From the NCBI RefSeq assembly GCF_043290135.1, contig NC_134701.1, positions 96,056,202-96,120,201 on the forward strand: a DNA stretch of 64,000 bases, in the 5' to 3' direction. Under the pieces are notes generated by a model, which was not told the origin of the DNA, did not search any database, and saw only the letters and a program-made list of their open reading frames with translations. Below, piece by piece: positions 35,831 through 46,762 of the stretch. A program made the translations under genes and the position numbers. Positions within the stretch are counted from its first letter, which is position 1. Each line of letters opens with the position of its first letter. The stretch is from Rhipicephalus microplus. Its lineage: Eukaryota; Arthropoda; Arachnida; Ixodida; Ixodidae.

Positions 35831-35936
35831 ATTGATTGATTTGTGGGGTTTAACGTCCCAAAACCACCATTTGACTATGAGAGACGCCGTAGTGGAGGGC
35901 TCCGGAAATTTTGACCACCTGGGGTTCTTTAACGTG
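35831..35936 (-). mobile_element. Short SINE insertion in the transposase coding exon, 15-bp target duplication
   Basis: The 106-bp 3' part of the SINE family (ATTGATTGATTTGTGGGG to TTCTTTAACGTG) is flanked by perfect copies of AAAAGAACGAGGTTG (35816-35830 and 35937-35951). A long duplication beginning with an A-run fits LINE-driven insertion. Removing the SINE and one duplication copy restores the transposase reading frame. Confidence 0.93.
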
Positions 35937-38244
35937 AAAAGAACGAGGTTGTCAAACCAGTTCGCTTCCTCACGCAGAAGCACGTAGAACCAACGAACTT
36001 TGAGAAGATGCACGTCGGCAGAGCAGTGCAGCTGTTTTCAGACGATGTCATCTCGGCACTTTCCTTTTTGAAGGAATACCTGAGTCGCCACCCTCAGGCA
36101 GAGAAGTTCAGAAATGCAGAGGCGACAATCTTGTTCATGAAGATGATGCAAAAGTGGTTCGCCATCCACAATGTAGCAAACCGAACTGCGCATGTGCACA
36201 TGAGACAGCCTGACCAGATGCACTTCTTTTGCGCGACTGACCAACGCCTACAGTGGTTGGAAAAGGACTTTCCAGACTACCTTGAGGCTCTCAACAATGC
36301 CTGTAAAAGGAGTGAGAAGAAGTTTCTAAGCGCAGAGACTTATGAAGCTATTTTGCTGACGAGCAAGTCTACGGTTTTGTGTGTAAAGTTCCTTCTCGAG
36401 AGCGGTTTCTTTTATGTTTTGACGAGGAACCTCTCAAGCGACCCTGTAGAACTCCTCTTAAGTTCTCTACGGCAAATGGCCGGTGGCAATGACTGCCTGG
36501 ATGCAAGAGCCGTGACGTTCAGCCTGGAGAGGATCTTGAGCACTGGCAACCTCTGCCCATCCCAGTCTTCAAACGTCGAGGACGGGCAGGCTGTCTTGGG
36601 GTAGGTACACGTGATCTGATGCTTTAGGGCAAGTGCTCATGGTAGGGCAGGTCGCCCTTTCTTTTAACAGGACCCCCATAATTTTTCATGGCCTCACACA
36701 ACGCATAGCACGCGTTGTGTGCAGCTACCACTGTTGTAGCCTGCCTACTGATTGAGATTGTTGTGTTTGAGCCACGTGAGCACTCAATGTCATCTGCTCA
36801 TATAGACAATGTTTCAGGAGTATAGAGGACTGCTGCTCACAAGTGACTGCGTTTATTTTACGTGTGTTTTGCAGCATACATGGCGCTTCCATGAGCGTAA
36901 CGTCCCCTGTACTGGATGTTCCAGCTGAAGCAACAGCACAAGCTGCCACACCTGTTTCAACTGAGACATCTCAAGTTGCCCTAGCCAGGTATGCCGCATC
37001 AAATGTTTTTCAAGACTTAATGCTTGCTTGCCTGGCTGTTCTTCTTTTCCAGCCAGCAGCCTTTTTTTCTAATACATGTTTTGCACATCTTTTTTAGTTG
37101 CACTGCACCTGAAGACGTTGGGATGGAAATCGACGGGCTGTTTACACCACTGAAAGCACTGCCTCGTAAGTAGATGAGTAGAGGCTCATTGGAGTATTAT
37201 TAAATGTAAGATAAAACAAAAAGCTACCATCTTCACTTGCTTTATCTGAAGGTTATCTGCTGATTGTTAGCAACGCACCAAAATTTATGCTGATGAGGGC
37301 TGGGTGGAAACAGTGATGCATTTGCATTACACACAAGATCTGTCTTTATGGGCTGTCTAAAATTTGCTGTGTTTACATTACTGCCAAACACAATTTTTAT
37401 GCTCTCACTGGATACTTTTTATTCTGGTGTTTCTTTTCATATCTGCTTATTTTCTTTTTCAGTGCAGCGGCCACCGTCAACCATAGTGAATGCTAGCATT
37501 GCTTACACAGCCGGGTTTGTGGCAAAAGCAGTCGAGGAGCGGAGAACATGTACCTTCTGCCCTTCCCTCTATCAATCAGATGGATCCAGTCCTGTGCTAA
37601 TGGGGCTAATTAGCCTGAAGGCAAGGGGTGGCCAAACTTTCCCAAAGCCTGATTTTGTCATGGTACTTGTGACCACTAAGAAGGCTGTTGACATTGCCCT
37701 GCCGCACATAAAAAAAAGCAATGTGCATCAGCAACTGGCTGAACTAATTTTGCCTCACCTTGAACAGTGCCCCCTTTTTGTATGCCCGGCAAGAGATGAG
37801 CATGGTGCAAGCACACTGTCAGTGGTCTTCGACAAGTTTATTAAGCCACTCTTGTCCAATGTCGGTGCGGCTGTGACAGACAGGGCAGCTTACCGGAAAA
37901 AGCTTGCATGTAAGCCACTGTACCGGAAAGTGCTGCGCGTGTAAACTTGTGCAACGCATGAAAAACATGGTGCATACTATGTGCCTCTGTTTTTGGGTTG
38001 TTTCTGTAAATGAAGTCTCATGTATAAACTCGTATGTAAGTCACTACTCTGCAATGTGCTCCGTGAACAGAATTGCGCAATGAAGAAAAACATGCTGCAA
38101 ACCGTCCTTTTCTTTCTTGCTGTAAATAAAGTATCATGCATCCCGAAATGAGTTTGTTTGTCCTCTTTCCGAGATGTAGCTTCGGTGCATTAGCCTCCAA
38201 TGTTTAGGGCAACCGCGAGAAAAATTTTCTGCTGAGTTCAAGGA

Positions 38245-38585
38245 CGCGGGTTCGACTCGCGGCCGCTTTTCTGCTGGAGGCGAAAGCGAAAGCGGCCCGC
38301 GTGTTCCAGATTTCGGCGCTCGTTAAAAATCCCCAGGCGTATGGGCGCCGAGGGGAGGGGGTGCAAAAAAAAGGCACTTGCTCCCCCCCTCCACCCACCA
38401 AACCATTTCAACACTTTACCCCATGCCCTCTCCCTTTTCCTTCGCGCAACAATAGATTTGCCCCCTCAAGGTAAAATCCTGCCGGCGCCCATAACCAGGT
38501 GGTCACAATTAATCCGGAGCCCTCTACTACGCTGTGCCTCATCGCCTATGTAGCGTCGACGTGTTAAACCTCATAATAAAAATTG
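38245..38585 (+). mobile_element. tRNA-derived SINE interrupted by a MITE
   Basis: Box B (GGGTTCGACTC, about 38251) starts the visible part. The body reads through CGTTAAAAATCCCCAGG (38321-38337), and after the insertion resumes with CCAGGTGGTCACAATTAATC and GCCCTCTACTACG. The box A region upstream is eroded, so the 5' limit is uncertain. Confidence 0.78.
38340..38493. mobile_element. 154-bp MITE with perfect 11-bp inverted ends, nested in a SINE
   Basis: TATGGGCGCCG (38340-38350) and its complement CGGCGCCCATA (38483-38493) bound a GC- and pyrimidine-rich 154-bp segment that splits the SINE. CCAGG appears on both sides (38333-38337 and 38495-38499), consistent with a short target duplication. 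There is no coding capacity. Confidence 0.85.
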
Positions 38586-38589
38586 ACCC

Positions 38590-39335
38590 AGTTCCAGCCA
38601 GGCAACTTCAACGGTAAGCACTGCAGGAAGTTTGTCTTACCCAACACTGGATTGTGACAACGCTTTGTAAAACACCTGCGCGCCGTGAAAGATTACACTT
38701 CACTTAACAATTTTTCTCTTAAATGAATGCGAACAAAAAAAAATTGACATCTTTGGTACACAAAAAAAAAAGCGGCACTGCGCTCTTTCTTTGTATCACG
38801 CGCTCTTTCACGTACTAAAATAACAAATACAAGCTTTCCAGAAATAAAACAAGACGGCTTATCTTTTTTTAAAAATGCGTGACCTTGAGCTGTGGGAGTC
38901 TGCGCTGACCAGCTCGGCGGCGGAGCATCAAATCGCCCTGATGCAACGAGCCCTGCATTCGGCGCAGGATCGCGGCCTCCTGGACGTAGGAGGCTGACCA
39001 CGTCCCTTTCCAGCCCCCTTGGCTGCTCAATAAAATGTTTTTACCACCACCACCACAAAAATGAAAACTACTGATGTGCAATGAATTCACTTACGCTTCA
39101 CAGCGGCCCCAGTCTACGTCAAAAATTAAACGGCTAAATGGCACCCGTAACTACTTCTATCTACTGCATTGATGAGCGGTTGTAATTTTTTCATTAAATG
39201 TCCCGCACATGCTGCGAAGGCTGAGTTTTCGTCCTCTGCGCCCGCCCGCGCCAGGGAAAGCCAGAAAAAGCGACCTTAGGCTACGCGCGCCGCGGTGCGG
39301 CGAAAAACGCGGCCACGCCCCCTTTTCAACTTACG
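38590..39335. other. No recognisable gene
   Basis: Poly-A runs lie near 38735 and 38765. The segment TGGGAGTCTGCGCTGACCAG through ACCACCACCACAAAA (38893-39060), ending in AATAAAATG and ACC repeats, looks like a transposon or retroposon tail, but no family was assigned. Confidence 0.35.
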
Positions 39336-39339
39336 CTCA

Positions 39340-39405
39340 CTCCGGGCGATTGGGACGGCCGGAGCAACGGCGCGCGGCCGGCAGCCGATCGCAGAGGCCA
39401 CGGTC
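39340..39405. repeat. Right arm of the ~60-bp inverted repeat
   Basis: Inverse of 32935-33000; see that entry. Confidence 0.65.
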
Positions 39406-39705
39406 TTACACCAGGCACGACCAGCGTCCGTCGGCGCAGACCGACGGCAACCGGCGCGACATGCGACATGCTGCATTTCACGCCGATGCCATAAAGTAAC
39501 ATTACCCTGTGCCAATGTGTTACCAAGACAACACTGCATCTTCCTCTTTTCGTGACGGAGCGACGCCGGACATGCTGAAACGCGCACACATCAAAGCAAC
39601 ACAGCACAGCGCGCGCCTGCGAGTAAATGCAACACCACCTAGACTCTTCACAAGGCCCGTTCATACCCCTCTCTCCAGACGGCATACGTCACGCTAGTTG
39701 TCCGA

Positions 39706-40112
39706 TGTTATGACCGGCACAGCAAGGAGGTGGCTTGCAAGGGACGCTCATCGGCGTAACGGTCAAACGCTGTCCGCGTCCTGCAGGAACGCGGGAGGCG
39801 TCTGTGTGCGCCGCAGGAAATGCACATCAGCGTCGCTGGGACACATAGTCGGCGTCTAGCGCGTGCACGGCCGGCTATAAAAGGAGCGTGTCGGGAGTGC
39901 GCTGTGCTCTCTCTCTGGACTTTGCTGGCCCGCTCGTCTCGAGTGCGCTCTGGGCCCTTGTGATGGAAAGGCGCGTCTGTACGCTCTCGTTGCAATGTAC
40001 TTCTCTTGCAAATATGTAAATTAAACACATCTACTTGTTCGTGAGACGCGTCGCAAGAGTCGTCCTTCGCCGGATCCTGGGTGGCAGCCTCAACCCCACC
40101 CCGGACATATCA
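39706..40112 (+). mobile_element. Solo LTR with 4-bp target duplication
   Basis: TGTTATGACC to ACATATCA (407 bp) is flanked by CCGA at 39702-39705 and 40113-40116. It has a TATA box (TATAAAA, about 39876) and an AATTAAA poly(A)-like signal near 40019. No internal retroelement sequence is present, so it is best read as a recombination product. It sits in the 5' region of P-like copy 2. Being upstream of that transposase and in the same orientation, it could in principle act as a promoter; that is inference. Confidence 0.8.
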
Positions 40113-40353
40113 CCGACTGTCCAGTGGCCGAGGACGAGTCGCTCAGGTGGTGGTGTTGGTCACCCCGCGCACTTTTTTACCCCGAACGGCGGACAAGCCA
40201 CGACAGGTTTGCCTTTCATCGCTACCTGCTTCGCTGGTTAGACTGCGTTAGGCTTGGTGCTGCATCGCACTGCTCTGAGTCTTCGTCCGTTCCCACGTGT
40301 CCTATTTTATTGGTGTATTTGTGAGTATGTGATTACACATCGATCAGTGCGAC

Positions 40354-43320
40354 ATGGGACGTTGTTGTGTTCGCAAGTGCCGCGGCAATTATGACAGTGG
40401 TCCCAAAGTGCGTGTTTTCGCATTCTCCAAGGATGAAGCTCGGAAGAAGTCTTGGATAAAAGCCATTCCGCGAAAGGATTTCACACCAAGCATACACTCC
40501 AAGGTGAGAAACTGCTGAAGTTTGTTGTCTTACCGGCTCTATCACATTACTGGCGTGCTGGCTCTGTTACTGTTGAACGGAGCGAGTATCGTGAGTGGTG
40601 ATAGTAGTTTTGTCGTGCTTCAGGTAGGGCAGTGCGATAAAATAGAAAAGAAATACTCAGGCTCGTGTCAAAGTTCCCATTAGCCCGTTTTGTATGATAG
40701 TAATGAAGTCACTGTTATGCTTGGCGAAGGTCTGTGAACTCCACTTCCTCGAGGCTGACTACATCACAAAGCTGTCACATTTCGACGCAGCGTCGGGACG
40801 GACATTGACAGTCCACAGTGAGAGGGTGCGCCAAGTGTCAGATGCTATACCATCGGTGTTTCCGAACTGTCCGTCCTACCTGAGCACGAATCGCAATCGT
40901 CGAGAATCTCCTGTCTCGAAACGAGCTCAAATGGAAGACGAGGCCTTGAGCAAAGCGATAAGGACACTATATGCGCAAAAAAAAGCGAAGAGGAGAGAAA
41001 TGCTGTGTCCTCTTTCGAACACTTAAGAGGCACGCTTTCTGCTGTATGCAGTAATGATTTCTGGATCATCAAGGCCAACGATCGTTGTGTGATGTTTCTC
41101 CGCATCGAAGATAATCCTTCACCGCACGTGAGGTTTTCCGTCACTGTGCTTGCTGATCTCTCACTTGCAGTCTCAGCAGGTATGATCAAGCTGGTTTCAT
41201 TACCTTGAGGAGGCGCAGTTCCAGACGCAGTGCGCGACATATATCCAGACGTTGTCCTCACTGCTCCAGCAGCTGGAAAACTACATGACTGAAACGCCTG
41301 AAGTTGCAAGTCCGTCGAAAACAGCGTCAGTGTTCGAGCATATCGGCTCCTTATTGAATGAACTGTTCCAAGACAGTGACATGACCGAAGAACACAGTGC
41401 TTTGTTTCGTTTGCTAAATGAGCAAATAGCTCTCGCACTCGCTGCCCCCATTCGTCGCTACAGTGCTGAAACATTAGTGTTTCCTAGCATCCTGCACTCC
41501 ATATCTCCGCACGCCTATAACTTTGCCAAATCAGCGTCGACGTTAACTTTACCCCATCCTTCAGCCCTGCGCCGTGTTTGTTCCAAGTATGAAGGCGATC
41601 CACTGAAGGAGAAAAACGAAGCGAACTTCCTCTCCTACATTGGAGAAAGAGTGAAGTGCATGCAGCCGCACGAAAAGACGGTGACCCTAATGGTTGCTGA
41701 AATTCATATCAAGCCATACTTCGACTATAAAGGGGGCAGCGTAGTTGGATCTGCAGCCAATTCTCAAGAGGAAGCCACAACCGCTCATGTTTTCATGCTT
41801 CAGTCGCTCTTGTCATCAAACAAAGATGTGCTTCACATTCTTCCTGTTACTAAAATGACCGACGAAATTCTACATGAGTTCTGCAAGAAAGTAATTTTAG
41901 AAGTGGGATCTATGGGCCTCAGGGTCATTGCTGTAATTACCGACAACAATTCCCTCAACCGGAAAATGATGTCGTTTTTCTCAGAGAAACAGGAAGTAAG
42001 CATTGTATATCCTCATCCAGCCGACAACAATCGGCCTCTGTTTTATGTCGTAGACCCTGTGCACATACTGAAATGCATCAGGAACAACTGGATGAATAAA
42101 AAAATGAAGGAATATGTTTTTACTTTCCTGAAGTGAGCCTGTCAGGAATATTGCACGACGGGCCGCCCAGAATGAAAGCAGCATCATTTGAAGCCGTACA
42201 GCAGCTGTATGCACTGGAGCAGACTTTTCTTCTCAAGCTTGGCTACAAGCTAAATTCCAAGGCAATCAATCCAACACCTATGGAGAGACAAAATGTAAAG
42301 TTGGTGTTAAATGCCATTAATTCGTTTGTATCAAACGCACTTGAGACGCGTGGCGATGCCCTTGAAACCACATGTGCCAGTTCAACAGCTCTCTTCATAA
42401 ACATCATATGGACGTGGTGGAAAATCGTCAACGTGAAGACCCCTTCGAAAGGTCGCCAACTGAACGACACCCTTCAAACTCCAGTGAATTCTACGGTGGA
42501 TCAACAACTGGTTTTCTTTAGTGGCATGGTAGACTGGCTGGATGCTTGGAGCAGCGTCAACATGAGCCGTGGCTGCTTGACAAGGGAAACACATTCTGCG
42601 TTGAGACTCACATGCTACTCCCTAGTTGAGCGGTCGTGGTACTGTTTAGAAGAACTGAAGTTCAAGTATGTCTTGCTGGGAAAATTTCAAACTTACACTC
42701 ATGAAGATCGCTTCGGTCGCTACCGTCAGCTTGCTGGTGCACAATATCATGTTTCCGTGAGGCAGCTTTTGGAGTCTGAAAAGAAAATTCGTCTGCAAAA
42801 GCTGCTGATGCTTCCGCAGCCAGACATCAGCAGCGAAAGTGACACAGAAGTATCGCAACATAACTTCTCTATTCACATCTCAAATGATGAAACTTCCAAC
42901 CCAAAGCATGAAATGGAGGTCGTTGCTTATAATGCTGGATATTGTGCTCATTCAGTTCTGAAGAAGATGTCATGCGCATTTTGCAGCAGCGTGCTCGTCC
43001 TGGAGAGCAGGAACATAGATGTGGAAGGTAACACAATGATTGACAACTTGTCAAGAGGAAGCTTAATGTTTCCGCAGCCATGTACTGTTAACATGGTGCT
43101 GTTGACAACGCTTGTTGTCGAAAAGCTCACCAAGGGAGAAAATGCAAAGGCGTTCCTCGCGTCGAACAACCAACGTGGCATTGTAAGCTCCATTACCACA
43201 TCACTGCTAGGAGGTGTTGAGCTAGAGACTTGTGAAAATGGCCATACCTCTGAGACTATCGTGCGGCATGTAGTGCGTGTTGCAACAAATATCGCTCTGA
43301 ACAACTTTTGTAGACTTTGA
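40354..43320 (+). pseudogene. P-like THAP transposase (copy 2) with several lesions and a lost catalytic Asp
   Basis: Exon 1 (40354-40503, MGRCCVRKC) ends at AAG|GTGAGA. Exon 2 resumes at 40730 with VCELHF, as in copy 1. Lesions relative to copy 1 are: a frameshift around the A8 run at 40978-40988 (stop at 41026); a TGA at 41206-41208; another shift near 41245; and a shift near 42116-42126. Long frames remain at 41252-42136 and 42133-43320. The first catalytic motif reads MVAEIHI where copy 1 has MLDEIHL, an Asp-to-Ala change. The second motif, ITDNNSLNRKM, is kept. The C-terminal YNAGYCAHS and Cys-rich tail are kept. Confidence 0.87.
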
Positions 43321-43807
43321 AATGACACCATCCAAAGCACCGCACAAAAAAAGGCAGCTGACAGAAAAATAAAAACCTTGAATAAGAAATGAGGTAGGAT
43401 GGTTTTAGCCTTTCGTCCTAATAAAACCACTTTTACAAATGTATTTCTGACTATTACAGATTGATCACTAAAGGGTAAAGGCAGGCGTAAACAAATGCAG
43501 ACCACGCAGGAACAAAAAAGAGAACAAAAAAAGAAACACCGGCTTTCAATAAGTGCCCACAGCAGATATAACAAGAACGAGTGGCGACGACGGCCGGGGT
43601 GCAGGTGGGCAACTAGTGTGACGTCACGCTCTCCCTGGAGGGACCTTGTCAATAGTCTAGGTGGTGTTGGTCTGTGCTGCCTTGGCACGGCCTAAAGACG
43701 GAGCGTTCGAAACGCGTTCGTGCTGTATTGAAGCAGTGGCAAGTCAAGATCAAGTCAAGCAGCGTTTCTGAATACGGGGGTTAAACACACGACAGTCTCC
43801 ACTGCTT

Positions 43808-43820
43808 CTAGGTGGTGTTG
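43808..43820. repeat. Extra P-like terminal motif outside copy 2
   Basis: CTAGGTGGTGTTG recurs 151 bp beyond the assigned right end of copy 2. Copy 1 has a comparable extra motif at about 9173. It could be a remnant of another end or a subterminal binding repeat. Confidence 0.55.
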
Positions 43821-43949
43821 GCCCGTGTCTCTGAGATGATGCCTATGAACTCTGCGGAGGTGAAACTCACCTCTGCATTTGACAACATGAAGTTGGCGAT
43901 TTTTCCAGCAGCCGCTTTTTTAGCTTTTCCAGTACTCTAGACATGATGG

Positions 43950-46630
43950 CTTACGCCTGCGCGGCCCAGTTTCCGGATGACTCGCCCTCTAATGAGCAAG
44001 ATGAGGCACCTCTTCTGAGGTGCGCTTTGCTAGGAAAACTCGTGATGGCGGCGCGCGGAAAACGGCATGCTCTCGTGCGTTGAGGGTGCATATAGAGCAT
44101 GAGCCTTGGCTTCAGTGAAAAAGACGCATTGCAATGAACACAAGTAAAGGGGCGTTCTTTACGTAGAGAGTGCATAAGTAGGTTTTAGTGAATAAGACAC
44201 ATTGTAGAGGACACAGGAAAATGAACGTACTCATATGATGAGGGTGCATATAGAGCGCGAGGCTCTGCTTTAGTGAAAAAGATGTGTTGCAGTGGACACA
44301 AGAAAAGAGATGTTTTGTGTGGAGAGTGCATGAGTACGTTGTAGTGAAAAAGAAACTTTGAAGAGGGCACAGGAAAAAGTATGTTCTCTTGCGTTAAGGG
44401 TGCATATAGAGCACGAGGCCCTACTTTAGTGAAAAAAATGCATTCCAGTGAACGCAAGAAAAGGGAGGTTGTTTTGTGTGGACAGTGCATGAGCACGTTT
44501 TATTGAATAAGACGCGTTGCAGAGGGCATAGTAAAAGGTACGTTCTCGCGTGTTGAAGGTGCATATAAAGCGCTACACCCTGTTTGAGTAAAAAAAGACG
44601 CATTGCCATGGACACAAGAGAAGGAACGTTACTTTGTATGGAGAGTGCATGAGCACATTTTAATGAAAAATACACACTGCTGAGGGCAAAGAAAAGGGTA
44701 TGTTCCCGTGTGTTGAGGGTGCATATAGAGAGTGAGACTCTGCTTTAGTGAAAAAGGTGTGTTGCAGTGGACACAAGAAAAGGGATGTTTTGTGTGGAGA
44801 GTGCATGAGCACGTTTTAGTGAAAAAGAAACATTGAAGAGGGCACCGGAAAAAGTGTGTTCTCTTGCGTTGAGGGTGCATATAGAGCACGAGGCCCTACT
44901 TTAGTGAAAAAGATGCATGCCAATGGACACAAGAAAAAAAACATTTTGTGTGGAGAGTGCATGAGCACGTTTTAATGAAAAATACACACTGCTGAGGGCA
45001 AAGAAAAAGGTACGTTCTCGTGTGTTGAGGGTGCATATAGAGTGTGACGGTGCATATAGATCTTACAGCATGAGGCTCTTTTAGCAAAACATTTGCATTG
45101 CATTGGACACAATGAAAAAGGGACGTTCTTTTGTGTGGGGCACATGTGCTACATCCGGTTTTGTTTCAGTGAAGAATGTGCAATGCATTGAACACAAGAA
45201 AAGACGTTCTCCTGTGTTGAAAGCGGAACATTTGCCGGCCATTTAGACCAGGCTAACCCGTCTACTGCAAAATCAAAACCACCACCACCTCTTGTGCTAA
45301 GGGGGCACATAAAACGTGAGGCTCTGCTTTAGTGAAAAAGACGCATTGCAGTCGGTACAAGAAAAGGGACGTTCTCTAATGTGGAGAGAGCATAAACAGC
45401 CTGAGGCTTTCTTTTAGTGAAACCTATGCATTGCATTGGACACAAAAAAAGGGACGTTTTTTTGTGTGGAGCACATGTGCTGCATGACATTCTGTTTCAC
45501 TGAAAAATGTGCATTGCAATGAACACGGGAAAAGCGACTTGAAGGCAGAACAATTACCGGCCATTTAAGCCAGGATAACTCTGCTTGTTTCAACATCACA
45601 ACTACCACTACCGCTTGTGAAGAGGATGCATATAAAGCTTGAGGCTCTGCTTTAGTGAAAAAGGCGCATTGCAGTCGGCACAAGAAAAGGGACATTCTCT
45701 AGTGCGGAGAGTGCATATACAGCCTGAGGCTCTGTTTCAGTGAAACTTATGCATTGCGTTGGACACAAAAAAAGGAACGTTTTTTTGCCTGGGGCACATG
45801 TGCTGTGTGAGCTTCTGTTTCACTGAAAAATTTGCATTGCAATGAACACAGAAAAACGACTTTCTATTGAGTTGAAGGCGGAACAATTGCCGGCCATTTA
45901 GGCCAGGCTAACCCTATCTATTGCAACATCACAGCCACCACTACCTCTTGTGTTGAGGATGCATATAATCGTGAGGCTCTGCTTTAGTGGAAAAGATGCA
46001 TTGCAGTCGGCACAGAAAAGGGGACGTTCTCTCGCGTGGAGAAGCATATACAGCCTGAGGCTGTTTTAGTGAAACTTGCGCATTGCATTCGACACAAAAA
46101 TAGGGACGTGCTTTTGTGGGCGGCACATGTACTGCATGAAGTTCTGTTTCACTGAAAAATGTGCATTGCAATGAACACATGAAAAGGGACGTTTTCTTAG
46201 GTTGAAGGTGGAATAATTACCGGCCATTCAGGCCAGGCTAACCCCGTCTATTGCAACATTACAACCACCAGGATCTCCTGTGTTAAGGGTGCATATAGAG
46301 CATGAGGCTCTGCTTTAGCGAGAAAAGACGCATTGCAGTAGACACAAGAAAAGGGACGTTCTTTTGTGTGGAGAGTTCATGAGCATGTTTTGAGTGAAAA
46401 AGGCTCAATGCAGAGGACATAGGAAAAGGTACATTCTCTTGTGTTGAGGGTGCATATAGACCATGAGGCTTTTCTTTAATGAAAACAATGCATTGCAGTG
46501 TACACAAGCAAAAGGACGTTCTCTGTTGTGGAAGGGGCATATGGGGCGTCGCCTTAGTGAAAAAGACACATTTCAGTGGAAACAAGGCGGGGAACGTTGT
46601 TCTGTGTGGAGCGTAAATGATCATGTTTCA
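43950..46630 (-). pseudogene. Decayed tandem C2H2 zinc-finger array
   Basis: Minus-strand frames repeatedly give finger-like units such as RPFTCVHCNASFSLK plus a linker region, but most second His/Cys positions are replaced (Tyr for His, Pro-Gln for Thr-His) and stops occur every few units. The basic unit is about 80 bp. The motif GGTGCATATAGAG recurs about every 154-160 bp from 44086 to 45028, i.e. pairs of units. From about 45180 to 46290 there is a higher-order repeat of 322-333 bp, marked by CCGGCCATTTA at 45235, 45557, 45890 and 46220. The source was probably a KRAB-less C2H2 gene or finger-like satellite. No effector domain, start or promoter was found. Confidence 0.65.
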
Positions 46631-46762
46631 GCGAAAAGGACTCATCAGCCACAATATTATTAGAACAGTGGCTGTGCATAACCGAACACGCGTTACATTC
46701 TCATGTTCAAAATACGCTGCTGAGGAAAGCGAAGTCAAATTTTCAATACAGCAAATGGCAGT

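Larger units (their letters stand above)
34007..37944 (+). pseudogene. THAP9-like P transposase with one stop and a SINE in its coding exon
   Basis: The first exon (34007-34315) begins MYCSVPFCKSD and gives a full THAP finger (C-x4-C, Trp, C-x2-H in CSLHF, then AVPSVF), with donor AAAG|GTACAG. Coding resumes upstream of 34558: Ser-rich linker, coiled coil, and a P-type core with VDEMSI (first Asp), VTDNHKINV (second Asp) and FDQCHIIKNV. A TAG at 35791-35793 replaces a residue; Tyr fits. A 106-bp SINE plus duplication (35831-35951) interrupts the exon, and the frame is restored exactly when it is removed. Later introns keep phase: 36601-36874, 36989-37097 and 37166-37462. The last exon has YTAGFVAKA and Cys pairs, ending at 37944. 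The splice joining the THAP exon to the rest is unresolved because of another SINE. Confidence 0.87.
39630..43669 (+). mobile_element. P-like THAP transposon (copy 2), decayed, carrying a solo LTR
   Basis: The left end CAACACCACCTAGACT (39630) and right end with complement AGTCTAGGTGGTGTTG (to 43669) pair. The inverted repeats continue imperfectly through ACAAGG and an ACGTCAC-N-CTAGTTG segment, about 65 bp. No target duplication matches across the ends (left flank GAGTAAATG, right flank GTCTGTGC). The family is the same as copy 1 at 9.09-13.16 kb. Without the solo LTR it is about 3.6 kb. Confidence 0.83.

Noticed and set aside
39630..43669. Target duplication for P-like copy 2
   Set aside because: The flanking bases do not match for either the 43669 or the 43820 right end.
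43950..46630. CRISPR-like array
   Set aside because: Repeats are diverged, about 80/158/328 bp, and read as zinc-finger units; the genome is eukaryotic.
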